From assembly GCA_900320845.1 (NCBI GenBank), contig ONTS01000016.1:6240-56819 (forward strand): 50,580 nucleotides of DNA, written 5' to 3'. The DNA is from an uncultured Prevotellaceae bacterium. Lineage in GTDB: Bacteria; Bacteroidota; Bacteroidia; Bacteroidales; Bacteroidaceae. Positions 18,829 to 28,768 of this stretch are shown here, piece after piece; the first letter of the stretch is position 1; each line of letters begins with the position of its first letter. The position numbers and the translations under genes were made by a program. The notes beneath the pieces were generated by a model. It made no database searches and was not told the DNA's origin. It saw only the letters and a list, made by a program, of their open reading frames with translations.

Positions 18829-21015
18829 ATGACGACGATGAAACGATTTCTTTTACTCTCCGCAATGTTGCTTTCGCTATCGTTCTTCGCTATAGCTCAA
18901 GGCAATAAAAAAATGTCGCCACATCTGCAGCAGATGTTAAAAACGTACACTACATCAGCCACAGCAAAAACTCCTCTTAAGGGCTCGGTATTGACACTGA
19001 TGACCACACAAGGTGGACATTCTATCCATGCAGTATCTGCCGACTATGGACTAGAAGTGCAAGATAGTATCGGGCGCATATATATCGTGCGCATACCTTT
19101 CACTATGCTGTCACGTGTGGCGGACGACTTCCGTGTGGAACGCATCGAAGCTGAGCCCATAGCAATGCAACCGGCTATGGACGTTACACTAGGACAGATA
19201 AATGCTACCAACGTATATACTGGTACTAATCTTCCACAGGCATTTACAGGTAAAGGTGTGGCGGCAGGTGTATTCGACAATGCCTACGACTTCACTCATC
19301 CTGCTTTTCGAGATGCCAACGGTCAGTCACGCATGCGCTATTATTATGACTTCTACTACGACAACGGCGATGGAACACAAGGACGGAGCTGGAATAACGC
19401 TGCCGACATATTAGCCTTAGGTGGTACACAATATGAAGGTATCACACTGCATGGCACTCATGTCATGGGTATTATAGCAGGACAAGCCGTTAACGGAAAG
19501 TATCAAGGAATGGCACCCGAAGCTGATATATATGCTGTACACTTTAATTCCATGCCTGAAGACTTCAACAATCCCAATGCACCTACCTCAGCCAATTCCA
19601 TCCTTGGCTTCAAATATATCTTCGACGAAGCAGAGCGTGCAGGACAACCCTGTGTGATCAATTTCAGTAGTGGAGAAAGTTTTACTATCAATAGACAGCG
19701 CATTCTTGAGAGTGAAGCCCTGATAGGACTCACAGGTCCGGGGCGCATCATCGTAACATGTGCAGGCAATGATGGTTTCCGATCATCTTACATGGAAAAG
19801 AAAGCAACAGAATATAATGCTGGTGCAGGACTCACCAATGGTGTGGGGGGAGGTAATATCATCGATATGGACATCGTGACACGTGATAATCAGCGCGTGC
19901 GTTTCGACTTCCTCAGCATACGTCTGATAGATTCAAAAATAGAGAAAACCATCATATTCAATACCGATAGCGTAGCAGCTCTCAATGACACCTGTCGACT
20001 CTCCACTGCAACGAGCTTCAGTGACATTAGTTTGAAGATTTGGAAGACCGACTATCAGGATCCTCGTGGCTCAGTATTTCATATCAGAGCAGACATGTCG
20101 TCGCCTGTTTATATGGTACTATGTGGAGCTTTGTGCCTGCTGACAAGCAATAGTCCCGCATGGGTTTATACTGATATCAAATACTCGCCACTGGTAAACA
20201 TTGAGGGTGTGGACAGTTATAGCAAGGCTGCTCCAGGACATTCGTTGTGGTGGCCAGGCACTGTCGACGGGCTCATTACCGTGGGAGCTACAGGGTATAA
20301 ATCATCGTTTACAGATATTGATGGCAATACCAATACCCAGATGAACGAGTTTGCTGCAGAACAACCAGGACGCATAACAAAATTCTCCTCACAAGGACCG
20401 ACATTCGACGAGCGTATCAAACCCGACGTGACAGCGCCCGGCATGAGCATTAATGCACCGTTCAATAGCTACGTGGAAATTGACAATAGCCGACGCAAGG
20501 AATTGACAGATCAAGTAAACTACAATGGTAAGACCTATTACTACACGGCACAGAGTGGTACCTCCATGGCAACGCCTGTTGTGACAGGTGCCATAGCCTT
20601 GTGGTTACAGGCAAACCCATCACTCACCACCAAGCAGATTCTTGAAGTTTTTGAACACACATGTACCAAACCAGACCCTACTCTGACCTATCCCAACAGT
20701 GTTTATGGCTATGGACAGATTGACGTGTACAACGGATTGCTCTACATTCTGAATATCCCCACGAAAATACCTGGCCTCAGCACGCATCAGCCTGCTAAGG
20801 TGACGTTCAGCCTTCAGGGAAGTATTCTCACCGCAGAGTTCGCGGGACGCGATACATCGGGGGCCCATATCACAGTGTATGACCTCGAAGGACGTCCTGT
20901 AGCATCGGCATTAAATTATACCATCGACCTATCCATGCTGCCCAAGGGGGTTTATGCCGTGCAGCTAAAGACGAATAGCTCGTCAACGACGGGGTCAACA
21001 CTCATACGCCTGTAA
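18829..21015 (+). CDS. Secreted subtilisin-like (S8) protease with a T9SS sorting tail
   Basis: A 728-residue protein. The N-terminal signal peptide ends about SFFAIAQG. The S8 catalytic triad is D150 (GVFDNAYDFTHP), H208 (LHGTHVMGI) and S579 (SGTSMATPVVTGA), with the oxyanion Asn in TCAGNDG. A long insert separates His and Ser, as in many Bacteroidota subtilases. The last 70 or so residues (ITVYDLEGRPV ... LPKGVYAVQLK) have the form of a type A T9SS C-terminal sorting domain, so the protein should cross the outer membrane through T9SS and be anchored or released there. ATG 18829 and ATG 18838 are both possible starts. Confidence 0.9.
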   Translation: MTTMKRFLLLSAMLLSLSFFAIAQGNKKMSPHLQQMLKTYTTSATAKTPLKGSVLTLMTTQGGHSIHAVSADYGLEVQDSIGRIYIVRIPFTMLSRVADDFRVERIEAEPIAMQPAMDVTLGQINATNVYTGTNLPQAFTGKGVAAGVFDNAYDFTHPAFRDANGQSRMRYYYDFYYDNGDGTQGRSWNNAADILALGGTQYEGITLHGTHVMGIIAGQAVNGKYQGMAPEADIYAVHFNSMPEDFNNPNAPTSANSILGFKYIFDEAERAGQPCVINFSSGESFTINRQRILESEALIGLTGPGRIIVTCAGNDGFRSSYMEKKATEYNAGAGLTNGVGGGNIIDMDIVTRDNQRVRFDFLSIRLIDSKIEKTIIFNTDSVAALNDTCRLSTATSFSDISLKIWKTDYQDPRGSVFHIRADMSSPVYMVLCGALCLLTSNSPAWVYTDIKYSPLVNIEGVDSYSKAAPGHSLWWPGTVDGLITVGATGYKSSFTDIDGNTNTQMNEFAAEQPGRITKFSSQGPTFDERIKPDVTAPGMSINAPFNSYVEIDNSRRKELTDQVNYNGKTYYYTAQSGTSMATPVVTGAIALWLQANPSLTTKQILEVFEHTCTKPDPTLTYPNSVYGYGQIDVYNGLLYILNIPTKIPGLSTHQPAKVTFSLQGSILTAEFAGRDTSGAHITVYDLEGRPVASALNYTIDLSMLPKGVYAVQLKTNSSSTTGSTLIRL

Positions 21016-21128
21016 TATTCGGTTTGGACAGTTAATATATCAAATATACAATAACAGATTATCGATTCAGCAACAATATGCAACCAGTGTAAGGGTTACA
21101 TATAATTAATATAGTGCTGTTGACCGAT

Positions 21129-21136
21129 TATCTTTG
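21129..21136 (+). promoter_or_regulatory. -7 box of a possible promoter for fcl
   Basis: TATCTTTG is a perfect TAnnTTTG box about 98 bases before the fcl ATG. No TTG lies at the ideal -33 distance. The resulting leader of about 90 bases holds no obvious structure. A ribosome-binding AAGGAG lies at 21220-21225. Confidence 0.45.
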
Positions 21137-21233
21137 CAATTCAATCTTGTTCGTCCTGCAAGTGTTTTGTCATCAGGCTCGCCACATGTCCTATGTGCAG
21201 CTTTACATTTATATTATATAAGGAGACTCTCTT

Positions 21234-22406
21234 ATGTTAGATAAGCAATCAAAGATCTATGTTGCCGGTCACCGCGGTCTTGTGGGCTCCGCCATCTGGA
21301 ACAATCTTCTTCAACGTGGATACACCCATCTCGTGGGGCGCACACATCAGGAACTCGACCTCACCGACCAACGTGCCGTCAAAGCTTTCTTCGACGAGGA
21401 GCGTCCGCAGGCAGTGGTGTTGGCAGCAGCCTTCGTAGGAGGCATCATGGCAAACTCACTCTATCGCGCCGACTTTATCATGCAGAACCTGTTGATACAG
21501 TGTAATGTCATAGGCGAGAGCTATCGCCACGGCGTCGAGAAGCTCCTCTTCCTCGGTTCAACATGTATTTATCCGAAGAATGCACCGCAACCGATGAAGG
21601 AAGATGCCCTGCTTACATCACCTTTAGAGTATACCAATGAGGAATATGCCATCGCGAAGATTGCTGGGCTGAAGATGTGTGAGAGTTATAACCTGCAGTA
21701 TGGCACCAACTATATTGCAGTGATGCCCACTAACCTCTATGGTCCTAACGACAACTTCCACCTAGAGAACTCCCACGTTATGCCTGCCATGATACGCAAG
21801 GTGTATCTCGCTAAGCTCATCCACGAAGGACAATGGGACACTATCCGTCGTGATCTTATGCTGCGTCCGGTAGAGGGCGTGAGTGGTGATGCCGACGAGA
21901 AGACCATCCGCGAGGTGCTCACCAAGTACGGCATAGGTGACAATAGGGTAGAGTTGTGGGGCACCGGAACACCCTTGCGTGAATTTCTATGGAGTGAAGA
22001 TATGGCAGATGCCAGTGTCCACGTGCTGCTCAACGTAAGCTTCAGCGACATCATCGGCATAGAGAAATACTCTTCCGTACACTATGGTCAGGCTGCCGAC
22101 GGACAGGTGGACCGCAACCACAGCGAAGGCCGCGGTGGTGCCATACCATCCTTGGGCGAAATACGCAACTGTCATATCAATGTTGGCACTGGTAAAGAAC
22201 TCTCCATCCGTCGTCTCTCCGAACTCGTGGCGCAGACAGTAGGCTTCGAGGGCGATATCGTTTTCGACAGTACAAAGCCCGATGGAACACCGCGCAAACT
22301 CATCGACGTGGAAAAACTGCACAGTCTGGGATGGACACATAAAGTGGAAATTGAAGATGGAGTTCAACGCTTATACCGGTGGTATCTCGATGATTTGAAA
22401 CAGTAA
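21234..22406 (+). CDS. fcl: GDP-L-fucose synthase, long form
   Basis: A 390-residue epimerase/reductase producing GDP-L-fucose from the Gmd product. It begins [18 protein letters not shown] (NADP site), with [33 protein letters not shown] (YxxxK) and [13 protein letters not shown]. It is about 70 residues longer than the Escherichia coli enzyme. The extra sequence lies after [10 protein letters not shown] (about residues 255-320) and around the [11 protein letters not shown] segment. I believe this long form is common in Bacteroidota. GDP-fucose would feed surface polysaccharide or glycoprotein fucosylation. Confidence 0.93.
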   Translation: MLDKQSKIYVAGHRGLVGSAIWNNLLQRGYTHLVGRTHQELDLTDQRAVKAFFDEERPQAVVLAAAFVGGIMANSLYRADFIMQNLLIQCNVIGESYRHGVEKLLFLGSTCIYPKNAPQPMKEDALLTSPLEYTNEEYAIAKIAGLKMCESYNLQYGTNYIAVMPTNLYGPNDNFHLENSHVMPAMIRKVYLAKLIHEGQWDTIRRDLMLRPVEGVSGDADEKTIREVLTKYGIGDNRVELWGTGTPLREFLWSEDMADASVHVLLNVSFSDIIGIEKYSSVHYGQAADGQVDRNHSEGRGGAIPSLGEIRNCHINVGTGKELSIRRLSELVAQTVGFEGDIVFDSTKPDGTPRKLIDVEKLHSLGWTHKVEIEDGVQRLYRWYLDDLKQ

Positions 22407-22493
22407 GCCGACGGGCATAATTCCGCCTTTCCATATTCCCTGTCATTATCCCCTCACATATCATATATACTTCAAAACCAGTTATATACAATA

Positions 22494-24041
22494 ATGCCTT
22501 CGTCCAACACTTCAAGTAGAAAAAAAATATCCTCTTCTCAGATAGATAATACGTATGGTCATCTTCCGCCCCAAGCACTTGACGTGGAGCGCGACGTGAT
22601 AGGTGCCCTGCTCATTGACGTAGAAGCTTTCTTGCTCGTCAGCGAGATACTTACGCCTGATACGTTCTACGACCCGCGTCATCAGATGATATACCAAGCC
22701 ATACAGACGCTTGCCCTGCAGCAGTACCCCATCGATATTGCCACAGTCAGTGAGCAGCTGAAGCGCGATGGCAATTTTAAGGATATGGGTGGCAGCGCTT
22801 ATCTCGTTGAGCTCAGTTCGCACGTCACTTCGTCGGCACACATTGAGTACCACGCCCGCATACTGAAACAAAAGTGGCTCGCACGCCAACTGATAAGCTA
22901 TGCAGGACGTGTGGAGACCAGAGCTTTCGACGAGAGCGTAGATGTGGACAACCTCATGCAGGAAACAGAGAAAGAACTCTTTGAGCTGGCGAGGAAAAAC
23001 CAGCGTCAGGATTATAAACACATCTCTCTGGTGCTCGACGAAGCCATCAACGTCATTCAGGAACTAAAAGGCAAGGACGGAGGATTGACGGGTATACCCA
23101 CCGGTTTCGGCAAACTGGATAAGCTTACTTCTGGTTGGCAGAAGAGCGACCTTGTCATTGTTGCTGGACGCCCCGCCATGGGTAAGACTACCTTTGCCCT
23201 GTCGCTAGCCAAGAATGCCGCTGTCGATAACCAGATACCTGTTGCCATCTTCTCATTGGAGATGACCAATGTGCAGCTTGTCAATCGACTCATCTCTAAT
23301 GTGTGTTCTATTGAGGGAAACAAGATACTCAGCGGTCAGCTCGATGAGGCTGAGTTTGCACGCCTCGACAAGTACCGCGCCCGACTGGGAAACGCGCCTA
23401 TCTATATCGATGAGACCCCATCCTTGCGTATCTTTGAGTTGCGATCCAAGGCACGCCGCCTCGTTCAGGATAAAGGAGTGCAACTCATCATCATTGACTA
23501 TCTCCAGCTCATGACGGCACGTACCAACAACTATGGTAGCCGACAGGAAGAAGTGGCTACCATCAGCCGTCAGCTCAAAGGACTTGCAAAGGAACTCAAC
23601 GTTCCCGTCATCGCACTCTCACAGCTTAACCGTGGTGTAGACAATCGCATGACCGATAACCCTGAGAATAACGAAGCAAAGGAACCGAAACTCAGCGACT
23701 TGCGCGAGTCGGGCGCCATTGAGCAGGATGCCGACATGGTACTCTTTGTACATCGTCCCGAAGTGTACAAAATCTTCAAAGACCAGAATGGATTTCCCTT
23801 GCATGGTAAGGCTAAGATCATCATTGCTAAACACCGTAAGGGCGCTATCGATGATGTGTGGTTGAAGTTCGAAGGCAAATACACACGCTTTGCCAACCTC
23901 AGCGACATACCCGGCAAACCTTTCCCGGCAGACAATAAAAACATTGTGCGTTCCAAGGCCGACACACTCAATGATGCCGACAGCGGTGATGAAGACATCA
24001 ATAAACAATTTGCACCCGACAACGAACAACCGATGTACTAA
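22494..24041 (+). CDS. dnaB: Replicative DNA helicase DnaB
   Basis: A 515-residue hexameric helicase. The N-terminal domain begins PPQALDVERDVIGALLID and the C-terminal RecA-like domain starts at the TGIPTGFGKLDKLTSGW signature. Walker A is AGRPAMGKTTFALS and Walker B is LIIIDYLQLM. LSQLNRGVD and LRESGAIEQDADMV complete the family set. There is no intein. It unwinds DNA at the replication fork. It is separated from fcl by 87 bases and from the nucleotidyltransferase gene by 12 bases. Confidence 0.97.
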   Translation: MPSSNTSSRKKISSSQIDNTYGHLPPQALDVERDVIGALLIDVEAFLLVSEILTPDTFYDPRHQMIYQAIQTLALQQYPIDIATVSEQLKRDGNFKDMGGSAYLVELSSHVTSSAHIEYHARILKQKWLARQLISYAGRVETRAFDESVDVDNLMQETEKELFELARKNQRQDYKHISLVLDEAINVIQELKGKDGGLTGIPTGFGKLDKLTSGWQKSDLVIVAGRPAMGKTTFALSLAKNAAVDNQIPVAIFSLEMTNVQLVNRLISNVCSIEGNKILSGQLDEAEFARLDKYRARLGNAPIYIDETPSLRIFELRSKARRLVQDKGVQLIIIDYLQLMTARTNNYGSRQEEVATISRQLKGLAKELNVPVIALSQLNRGVDNRMTDNPENNEAKEPKLSDLRESGAIEQDADMVLFVHRPEVYKIFKDQNGFPLHGKAKIIIAKHRKGAIDDVWLKFEGKYTRFANLSDIPGKPFPADNKNIVRSKADTLNDADSGDEDINKQFAPDNEQPMY

Positions 24042-24053
24042 ACATTCTCTCTC

Positions 24054-24806
24054 ATGCAAGCCATGATATTTGCTGCAGGTCTCGGCACCCGTCTGCAACC
24101 CCTCACCGACCATTGTCCAAAGGCACTCGTTTCCCTCGCAGGAAGGCCGCTCATCGACCATGTCATCAACAAACTGCGGGCTGCCGGTGCCACACGCATC
24201 GTCGTCAATGTACACCACTTTGCCGACATGCTCTGTCAGCATCTGCAGCAGAGCCGTCATGCCGATGTCGAAGTACTCGTAAGCGATGAGCGTAAACAGT
24301 TGCTTGATACGGGTGGTGGAGTACGTAAGGCCTTGACACTCATCGACGAACAACAGCCTCTATTGCTGCACAATGTCGACATTGTCAGTGCAGTGTCCCT
24401 CACCGACTTTATTAGCGAGGCAGAGCGTCAGCACAGTGCCGTAGGCTGCGATGCCGCCTTGATGGTGAGTCCCCGTTCTTCTACGCGTTACCTCCTTTTC
24501 AACAACGACAATCGTATGGTAGGATGGACCAATACCAAGACGGGTGAGATGCGTCCAGCAGAGCTTGCTGGTTTAGCAGCAAGATACACCTTCTGGCGCT
24601 TTGCCTTCTCTGGCATACACATGCTCTTCCCCGACATCTATCCCCTGTTGAAAGACTACCCGCAGCGTTTCGGCATCACAGATTTCTACGTACAGACCTG
24701 TCAGCAGCGCACTTATGTCGCTGTCAACACCCCCAAGGATCATCTCATTGACGTAGGTACACCCGAACGCCTGGCAACAGCAGAACAACTGCTATACAAG
24801 TCTTAA
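24054..24806 (+). CDS. Nucleotidyltransferase, MurU-like
   Basis: A 250-residue sugar-phosphate nucleotidyltransferase of the short, single-domain class. The N-terminus reads MIFAAGLGTRLQPLTDHCPKAL, the classic NTP-binding loop. HNVDIVS holds the metal-binding Asp, and DVGTPERL is the usual C-terminal motif. Its size and sequence resemble MurU, which makes UDP-MurNAc from MurNAc-1-phosphate in cell-wall recycling. The AmgK-like kinase at 427-1908 would supply that substrate, but the substrate cannot be read from the sequence. It lies 12 bases after dnaB. Confidence 0.75.
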   Translation: MQAMIFAAGLGTRLQPLTDHCPKALVSLAGRPLIDHVINKLRAAGATRIVVNVHHFADMLCQHLQQSRHADVEVLVSDERKQLLDTGGGVRKALTLIDEQQPLLLHNVDIVSAVSLTDFISEAERQHSAVGCDAALMVSPRSSTRYLLFNNDNRMVGWTNTKTGEMRPAELAGLAARYTFWRFAFSGIHMLFPDIYPLLKDYPQRFGITDFYVQTCQQRTYVAVNTPKDHLIDVGTPERLATAEQLLYKS

Positions 24807-24910
24807 TAGATAGGGCTGACGCCCTCAGCAAAAGCGGAAGAACAGTCTGACGCTTAGATTCTTATAGTTTCTTTTTAAATGTGAAGAAAGTTTAACGTTG
24901 CACCCACATT

Positions 24911-24941
24911 TTGCCACATCCGAAGGAAACACTTACCTTTG
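24911..24941 (+). promoter_or_regulatory. Promoter for the MORN-repeat gene
   Basis: TTG at 24911-24913 and TACCTTTG at 24934-24941 are 20 bases apart, a good -33/-7 pair. The start would be near 24948, leaving a short leader before ATG 24967. Confidence 0.65.
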
Positions 24942-24966
24942 CCTCTACAACCAATAGAATTTCATT

Positions 24967-26094
24967 ATGAATTTACACAGATATTCCCTCTTCCTTATCC
25001 TCTCCTTCTTCACCCTTCTTGCATCAGCACAGAAGGTTACTATCGGTTCGCTCACCGTCAAGGAAGACAACCGTGTGGGACAGTACAAAGGCGAGATTGT
25101 TGCCAATCGTCCGCACGGCAAAGGTCGTGTAGTATTCGAAAATGGTGACACCTACGAGGGCGAATATGTCAAGGGCAAGCGTCAAGGTCATGGCATCTAC
25201 ACCTTTTCCGACGGAGAGCGCTATGAAGGCGATTGGCTGCAGAACAAGCAACATGGCCGCGGCACCTTCTACTTTCAGAACGACAACCGCTATGAAGGAT
25301 TGTGGTATAAGGACTTTCAGCAGGGGCATGGCGTCATGTACTACTACAACGGCGACATCTACGACGGCAACTGGCAGCAAGACAAGCGTAGCGGAGAAGG
25401 CAAGTACACCTACAGCAGCGGTGCCTTCTATGTAGGACAGTGGCGCAACGATATGAAAGACGGCAAGGGAACTTTCAACTGGGGTGACGGCACAGAGTAC
25501 ACCGGACAGTGGAAAGAAAACAAATGCCACGGTAAAGGACAGTACAAATATGCCAACGGCGACAGCTATTACGGCGACTGGAAGGACGACGAGCAGGACG
25601 GAAAAGGCATATATCGCTTCAAGAATGGCGATGTATACGAAGGCGACTACCAGCAGGGTGAGCGCGAAGGCATAGGCATATTCAAATACTTTAACGGCGA
25701 CCGCTACACCGGACAGTTCCACGAAGGACTGATGGAAGGTCAGGGTACCTTTGTGTGGAGTAACGGGGACCGATACGAAGGACAGTGGAAAACCGATAAG
25801 ATGCACGGCAAGGGACGACTCGTCAAACGCAACGGTGACATCTTTGACGGCAACTTCAAGAACGGAGCCATCGAGGGTGAAGTCATCGTACACTACCACG
25901 ACGGAGCCAAGTTCCGCGGCACATACATCAACGGCGAACGTCACGGCAAGGTTATCGAGGTAGACAAGGACGGCAAACGCTTCGAAGGTACTTACAACGA
26001 CGGCGAGCGCGATGGCGACTTTGTGGAGAAAGACCGCAACGGACATATTACTGCACGCGGACGCTACGTCAACGGACGACGCATTGAAGAGTAA
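24967..26094 (+). CDS. Exported protein made of 14 MORN repeats
   Basis: A 375-residue protein. An N-terminal signal peptide (about residues 1-20, ending LLASAQ) is followed by about 14 consecutive MORN units of 23 residues, each of the form YxGxW...GxGxYxxxNGD. The first unit is GQYKGEIVANRPHGKGRVVF and the last degenerate ones are FRGTYI and FEGTYN. MORN repeats form an elongated beta-sheet used for scaffolding or lipid contact. The cargo here is unknown. The gene is followed after 16 bases by the branching enzyme gene, probably on the same transcript. The 69-base period also makes the antisense frames open, which is not evidence for a gene there. Confidence 0.88.
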   Translation: MNLHRYSLFLILSFFTLLASAQKVTIGSLTVKEDNRVGQYKGEIVANRPHGKGRVVFENGDTYEGEYVKGKRQGHGIYTFSDGERYEGDWLQNKQHGRGTFYFQNDNRYEGLWYKDFQQGHGVMYYYNGDIYDGNWQQDKRSGEGKYTYSSGAFYVGQWRNDMKDGKGTFNWGDGTEYTGQWKENKCHGKGQYKYANGDSYYGDWKDDEQDGKGIYRFKNGDVYEGDYQQGEREGIGIFKYFNGDRYTGQFHEGLMEGQGTFVWSNGDRYEGQWKTDKMHGKGRLVKRNGDIFDGNFKNGAIEGEVIVHYHDGAKFRGTYINGERHGKVIEVDKDGKRFEGTYNDGERDGDFVEKDRNGHITARGRYVNGRRIEE

Positions 26095-26110
26095 CCACAC
26101 CCCTCCATGC

Positions 26111-28222
26111 ATGCTTACACTCAAAGACCCTTGGCTGACACCCTATAAAGAATACCTGCAGCAACGTCTCGACAATGTGACACGTTGTTGCAACCGACTC
26201 ACGGATAACGGCACCATCTCGTTATCCGATTTTGCTAACGGACACCAATATTTTGGCCTTCACCGCACCACCGACGGATGGGTGTTCCGCGAGTGGGCAC
26301 CCAACGCTACGGCACTCTATCTCGTCGGCGATGCTAACGACTGGCAGCCGCAAGATGCCTACAGAGCCAGCCGCATCGACGACAACGGCGTTTGGGAACT
26401 CCGCATGCCTTCTAACGCTATGAACCACGGACAACACTATAAGATGCTGGTGCGATGGCAGGGCGGTGAAGGACTGCGCATACCCGCCTGGTGCCGACGT
26501 GTGGTGCAAGACGTTGTCACAAAGCAGTTTTCAGCACAGGTATGGGACGACAGTAGCCCCTATCCATGGCAGCACGAAGCACCACAACAGCCCACCTGTC
26601 CCCTGCTCATCTACGAAGCACATGTCGGCATGGCACAAGAAGAAGAGCGCGTGGGAACCTACGTAGAATTTCGCGACAACATACTGCCCCGCATCGTAGC
26701 CGACGGATACAACGCCGTGCAGCTTATGGCGATACAAGAACATCCCTACTACGGCTCCTTTGGCTACCATGTAAGCTCTCCCTTTGCCCCATCCAGCCGC
26801 TTTGGAACACCCGAAGAGCTCAAGTCACTCATCGACACCGCTCACGGCATGGGACTGTGCGTCATCATGGACATCGTACATTCTCACGCAGTGAAGAACA
26901 TCGACGAAGGACTGGCGCAGCTTGCAGGCGACGCCACACAATATTTCCATGCCCCACCGCGCGGCAACCATCCCGCATGGGATAGCCTTTGCTACGACTA
27001 TGGCAAAAACGAAGTGATGCACTTCCTGCTCAGCAACTGTAAGTATTGGATGGAAGAATACCATTTCGACGGCTTCCGCTTCGACGGAGTCACCTCCATG
27101 CTCTACCTTTCCCACGGACTGGGCGAGGCATTTACCTCCTACGACGACTACTTCTCAGCGAATGCCGATGCCGATGCGTGGAACTATCTGGCACTAGCCA
27201 ACAAACTCATCCACACTCTGCGCCCCACAGCCGTCAGTATTGCCGAGGAAGTTAGTGGCATGCCGCTGCTCACCACTCCTGTCGACGAGGGTGGAGCAGG
27301 GTTCGACTACCGTATGGCTATGAACATCCCCGACTACTGGATACGCCAGGTCAAGGAGGTAAGCGACGACCATTGGCACATGGGTGACATGTTCCACCAG
27401 CTCACCAACCACCGTGCCGAGGAACGCACCATCAGCTATGTCGAAAGCCACGACCAGGCATTGGTTGGCGATAAGACTCTCATCCACCGACTGGCAGACG
27501 CCGACCTCTACTGGCATTTCAGCCGCGACAACCGCACCATGACAGTAGACAGGGCATTGGCATTGCATAAGATGATACGCCTCGCCACCTTCACTACTAT
27601 CAACGGCGGCTACCTCAACTTCATGGGCAACGAGTTCGGCCATCCCGAGTGGATCGACTTCCCCCGCGAAGGCAACGGATGGAGCCATCACTTCGCCCGC
27701 CGGCAGTGGCATCTGGCCGACGACGACAGCCTATGCTATCCCTTCCTCGGACAATTCGATAAAGACATGCTGCAGCTGGCACAGACCAAGCCATCACCCT
27801 TCGGCGACAGGCCACATGTGGTATGCTGCCACGATGGCGACCATGTGTTGGCATTCATGCGTGGAGAATACCTCTTCGTATTCAACTTCGCTCCACAACA
27901 GTCTTACACCGACTATGGCATCAGCGTTCCCGAAGGAGAATACCGCATCATCCTCGACACCGATGATACACACTATGGAGGCCTGGGACGCAACGATGTA
28001 GCCCTCACCCACTCTACACAGTCCGTAGTCGTGCAGCACGAGCAACCCGTTGAACTGCCATCTGCCGTTCAGGATACCACCGCAGCAAAGGCTTCAGCAA
28101 CCACTGAAAAAAAGAAAACTCCCGCCCCCGCACAGCAACGCAAAGAAGAAGTCATTTACCTATTGCGTCTTTACCTCCCCGCCCGCACAGCCATGGTCCT
28201 CCAACGAGGAGAAAGAAAGTAA
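26111..28222 (+). CDS. glgB: 1,4-alpha-glucan branching enzyme (GH13)
   Basis: A 703-residue enzyme that forms alpha-1,6 branches in glycogen. The N-terminal CBM48-like domain contains VFREWAPNATALYLVGDAN. The four GH13 regions are DIVHSHAV (about 254), GFRFDGVTSM (nucleophile about D325), AEEVSG (acid/base Glu about 379) and VESHDQ (about 444). The sequence resembles the eukaryote-like branching enzymes also found in Bacteroidota more than the Escherichia coli GlgB. After the beta-sandwich domain there is a Lys/Ala/Pro-rich linker and a tail ending YLPARTAMVLQRG. ATG 26111 is chosen because the open frame upstream lies inside the MORN gene. Confidence 0.93.
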   Translation: MLTLKDPWLTPYKEYLQQRLDNVTRCCNRLTDNGTISLSDFANGHQYFGLHRTTDGWVFREWAPNATALYLVGDANDWQPQDAYRASRIDDNGVWELRMPSNAMNHGQHYKMLVRWQGGEGLRIPAWCRRVVQDVVTKQFSAQVWDDSSPYPWQHEAPQQPTCPLLIYEAHVGMAQEEERVGTYVEFRDNILPRIVADGYNAVQLMAIQEHPYYGSFGYHVSSPFAPSSRFGTPEELKSLIDTAHGMGLCVIMDIVHSHAVKNIDEGLAQLAGDATQYFHAPPRGNHPAWDSLCYDYGKNEVMHFLLSNCKYWMEEYHFDGFRFDGVTSMLYLSHGLGEAFTSYDDYFSANADADAWNYLALANKLIHTLRPTAVSIAEEVSGMPLLTTPVDEGGAGFDYRMAMNIPDYWIRQVKEVSDDHWHMGDMFHQLTNHRAEERTISYVESHDQALVGDKTLIHRLADADLYWHFSRDNRTMTVDRALALHKMIRLATFTTINGGYLNFMGNEFGHPEWIDFPREGNGWSHHFARRQWHLADDDSLCYPFLGQFDKDMLQLAQTKPSPFGDRPHVVCCHDGDHVLAFMRGEYLFVFNFAPQQSYTDYGISVPEGEYRIILDTDDTHYGGLGRNDVALTHSTQSVVVQHEQPVELPSAVQDTTAAKASATTEKKKTPAPAQQRKEEVIYLLRLYLPARTAMVLQRGERK

Positions 28223-28468
28223 AGTGCAACAGCATCTCTGCATTTACACGTAGAAAATAGAATGCGCTTATGTGAACTCTTTATCTAAGGTTTTTAAAAA
28301 GAGTAAGTTGCTTCTCTTATGTTGGAGATTTTATAGTGGTCTGGTTTAACAGGACACTAATTAGAAAAAGCAGAATATGCGTTTCTGTAAGGAGACTATC
28401 TGTTGTTTATTTCAAATTTAAATTAGAACGTTATAGGTATCAACAACTCCAAAAACGATAGACTTTTC
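28223..28468. other. AT-rich intergenic stretch before the CRISPR block
   Basis: No gene is seen. AGTGGTCTGG at 28335-28344 recurs at 28494-28503 in the same orientation. The first copy is part of an imperfect palindrome with AGGACACT. ACTCTTT and AAAGAGT near 28274-28304 could form a weak terminator for the branching enzyme transcript. Base composition drops sharply here compared with the flanking gene. Confidence 0.4.
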
Positions 28469-28469
28469 G

Positions 28470-28577
28470 TACATTTGCGGACGTATAAATGACAGTGGTC
28501 TGGAATACAGAACGCTTCTGTTGTTCAGCAGTGGACTTACGCTTATATAAAGAGCAGCATTATTGTTGCTCTTTTTT
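28470..28577 (+). ncRNA. Candidate small RNA with its own -7 box and terminator
   Basis: TACATTTG at 28470-28477 is a perfect -7 box, though no -33 TTG is present. About 70 bases after it is a clear intrinsic terminator: AGAGCAGCA (28551-28559), loop TTAT, TGTTGCTCT (28564-28572), then a run of T to 28577. The region between has no open frame of note. It has a small internal hairpin, CAGAA-CGC-TTCTG (28508-28520). A transcript of about 94 nucleotides (28484-28577) is predicted, just upstream of the cas operon. Alternatively the terminator may simply isolate the cas operon from upstream transcription. Confidence 0.45.
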
Positions 28578-28768
28578 ATCTCAATCTCAAACACAATAAA
28601 TGCAGTCTTGTTCCGAGTGCAATAGAAAAATGCTCAATAGGTTTATTATTCCCTAATTTTTGTTTATGCTCATTTTTCAGTTTGACTACATTAATGGTAA
28701 GTTTGTTATTGGTTTGTAAGTGTTTTGTTCTCTGTAGGTTATGTGCTAGTATTTTTTTGTTTGTAAAG

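Noticed and set aside
26012-26110. Extended N-terminus of the branching enzyme into the MORN gene
   Set aside because: The upstream part is out of frame with, and inside, the MORN coding sequence. The family N-terminus fits ATG 26111.
25024-26124. Long open frame of 366 codons on the minus strand across the MORN gene
   Set aside because: It arises from the 69-base periodic codon pattern of the MORN repeats. It is Val/Ala-rich with no recognisable domain, and the plus-strand protein is clear.
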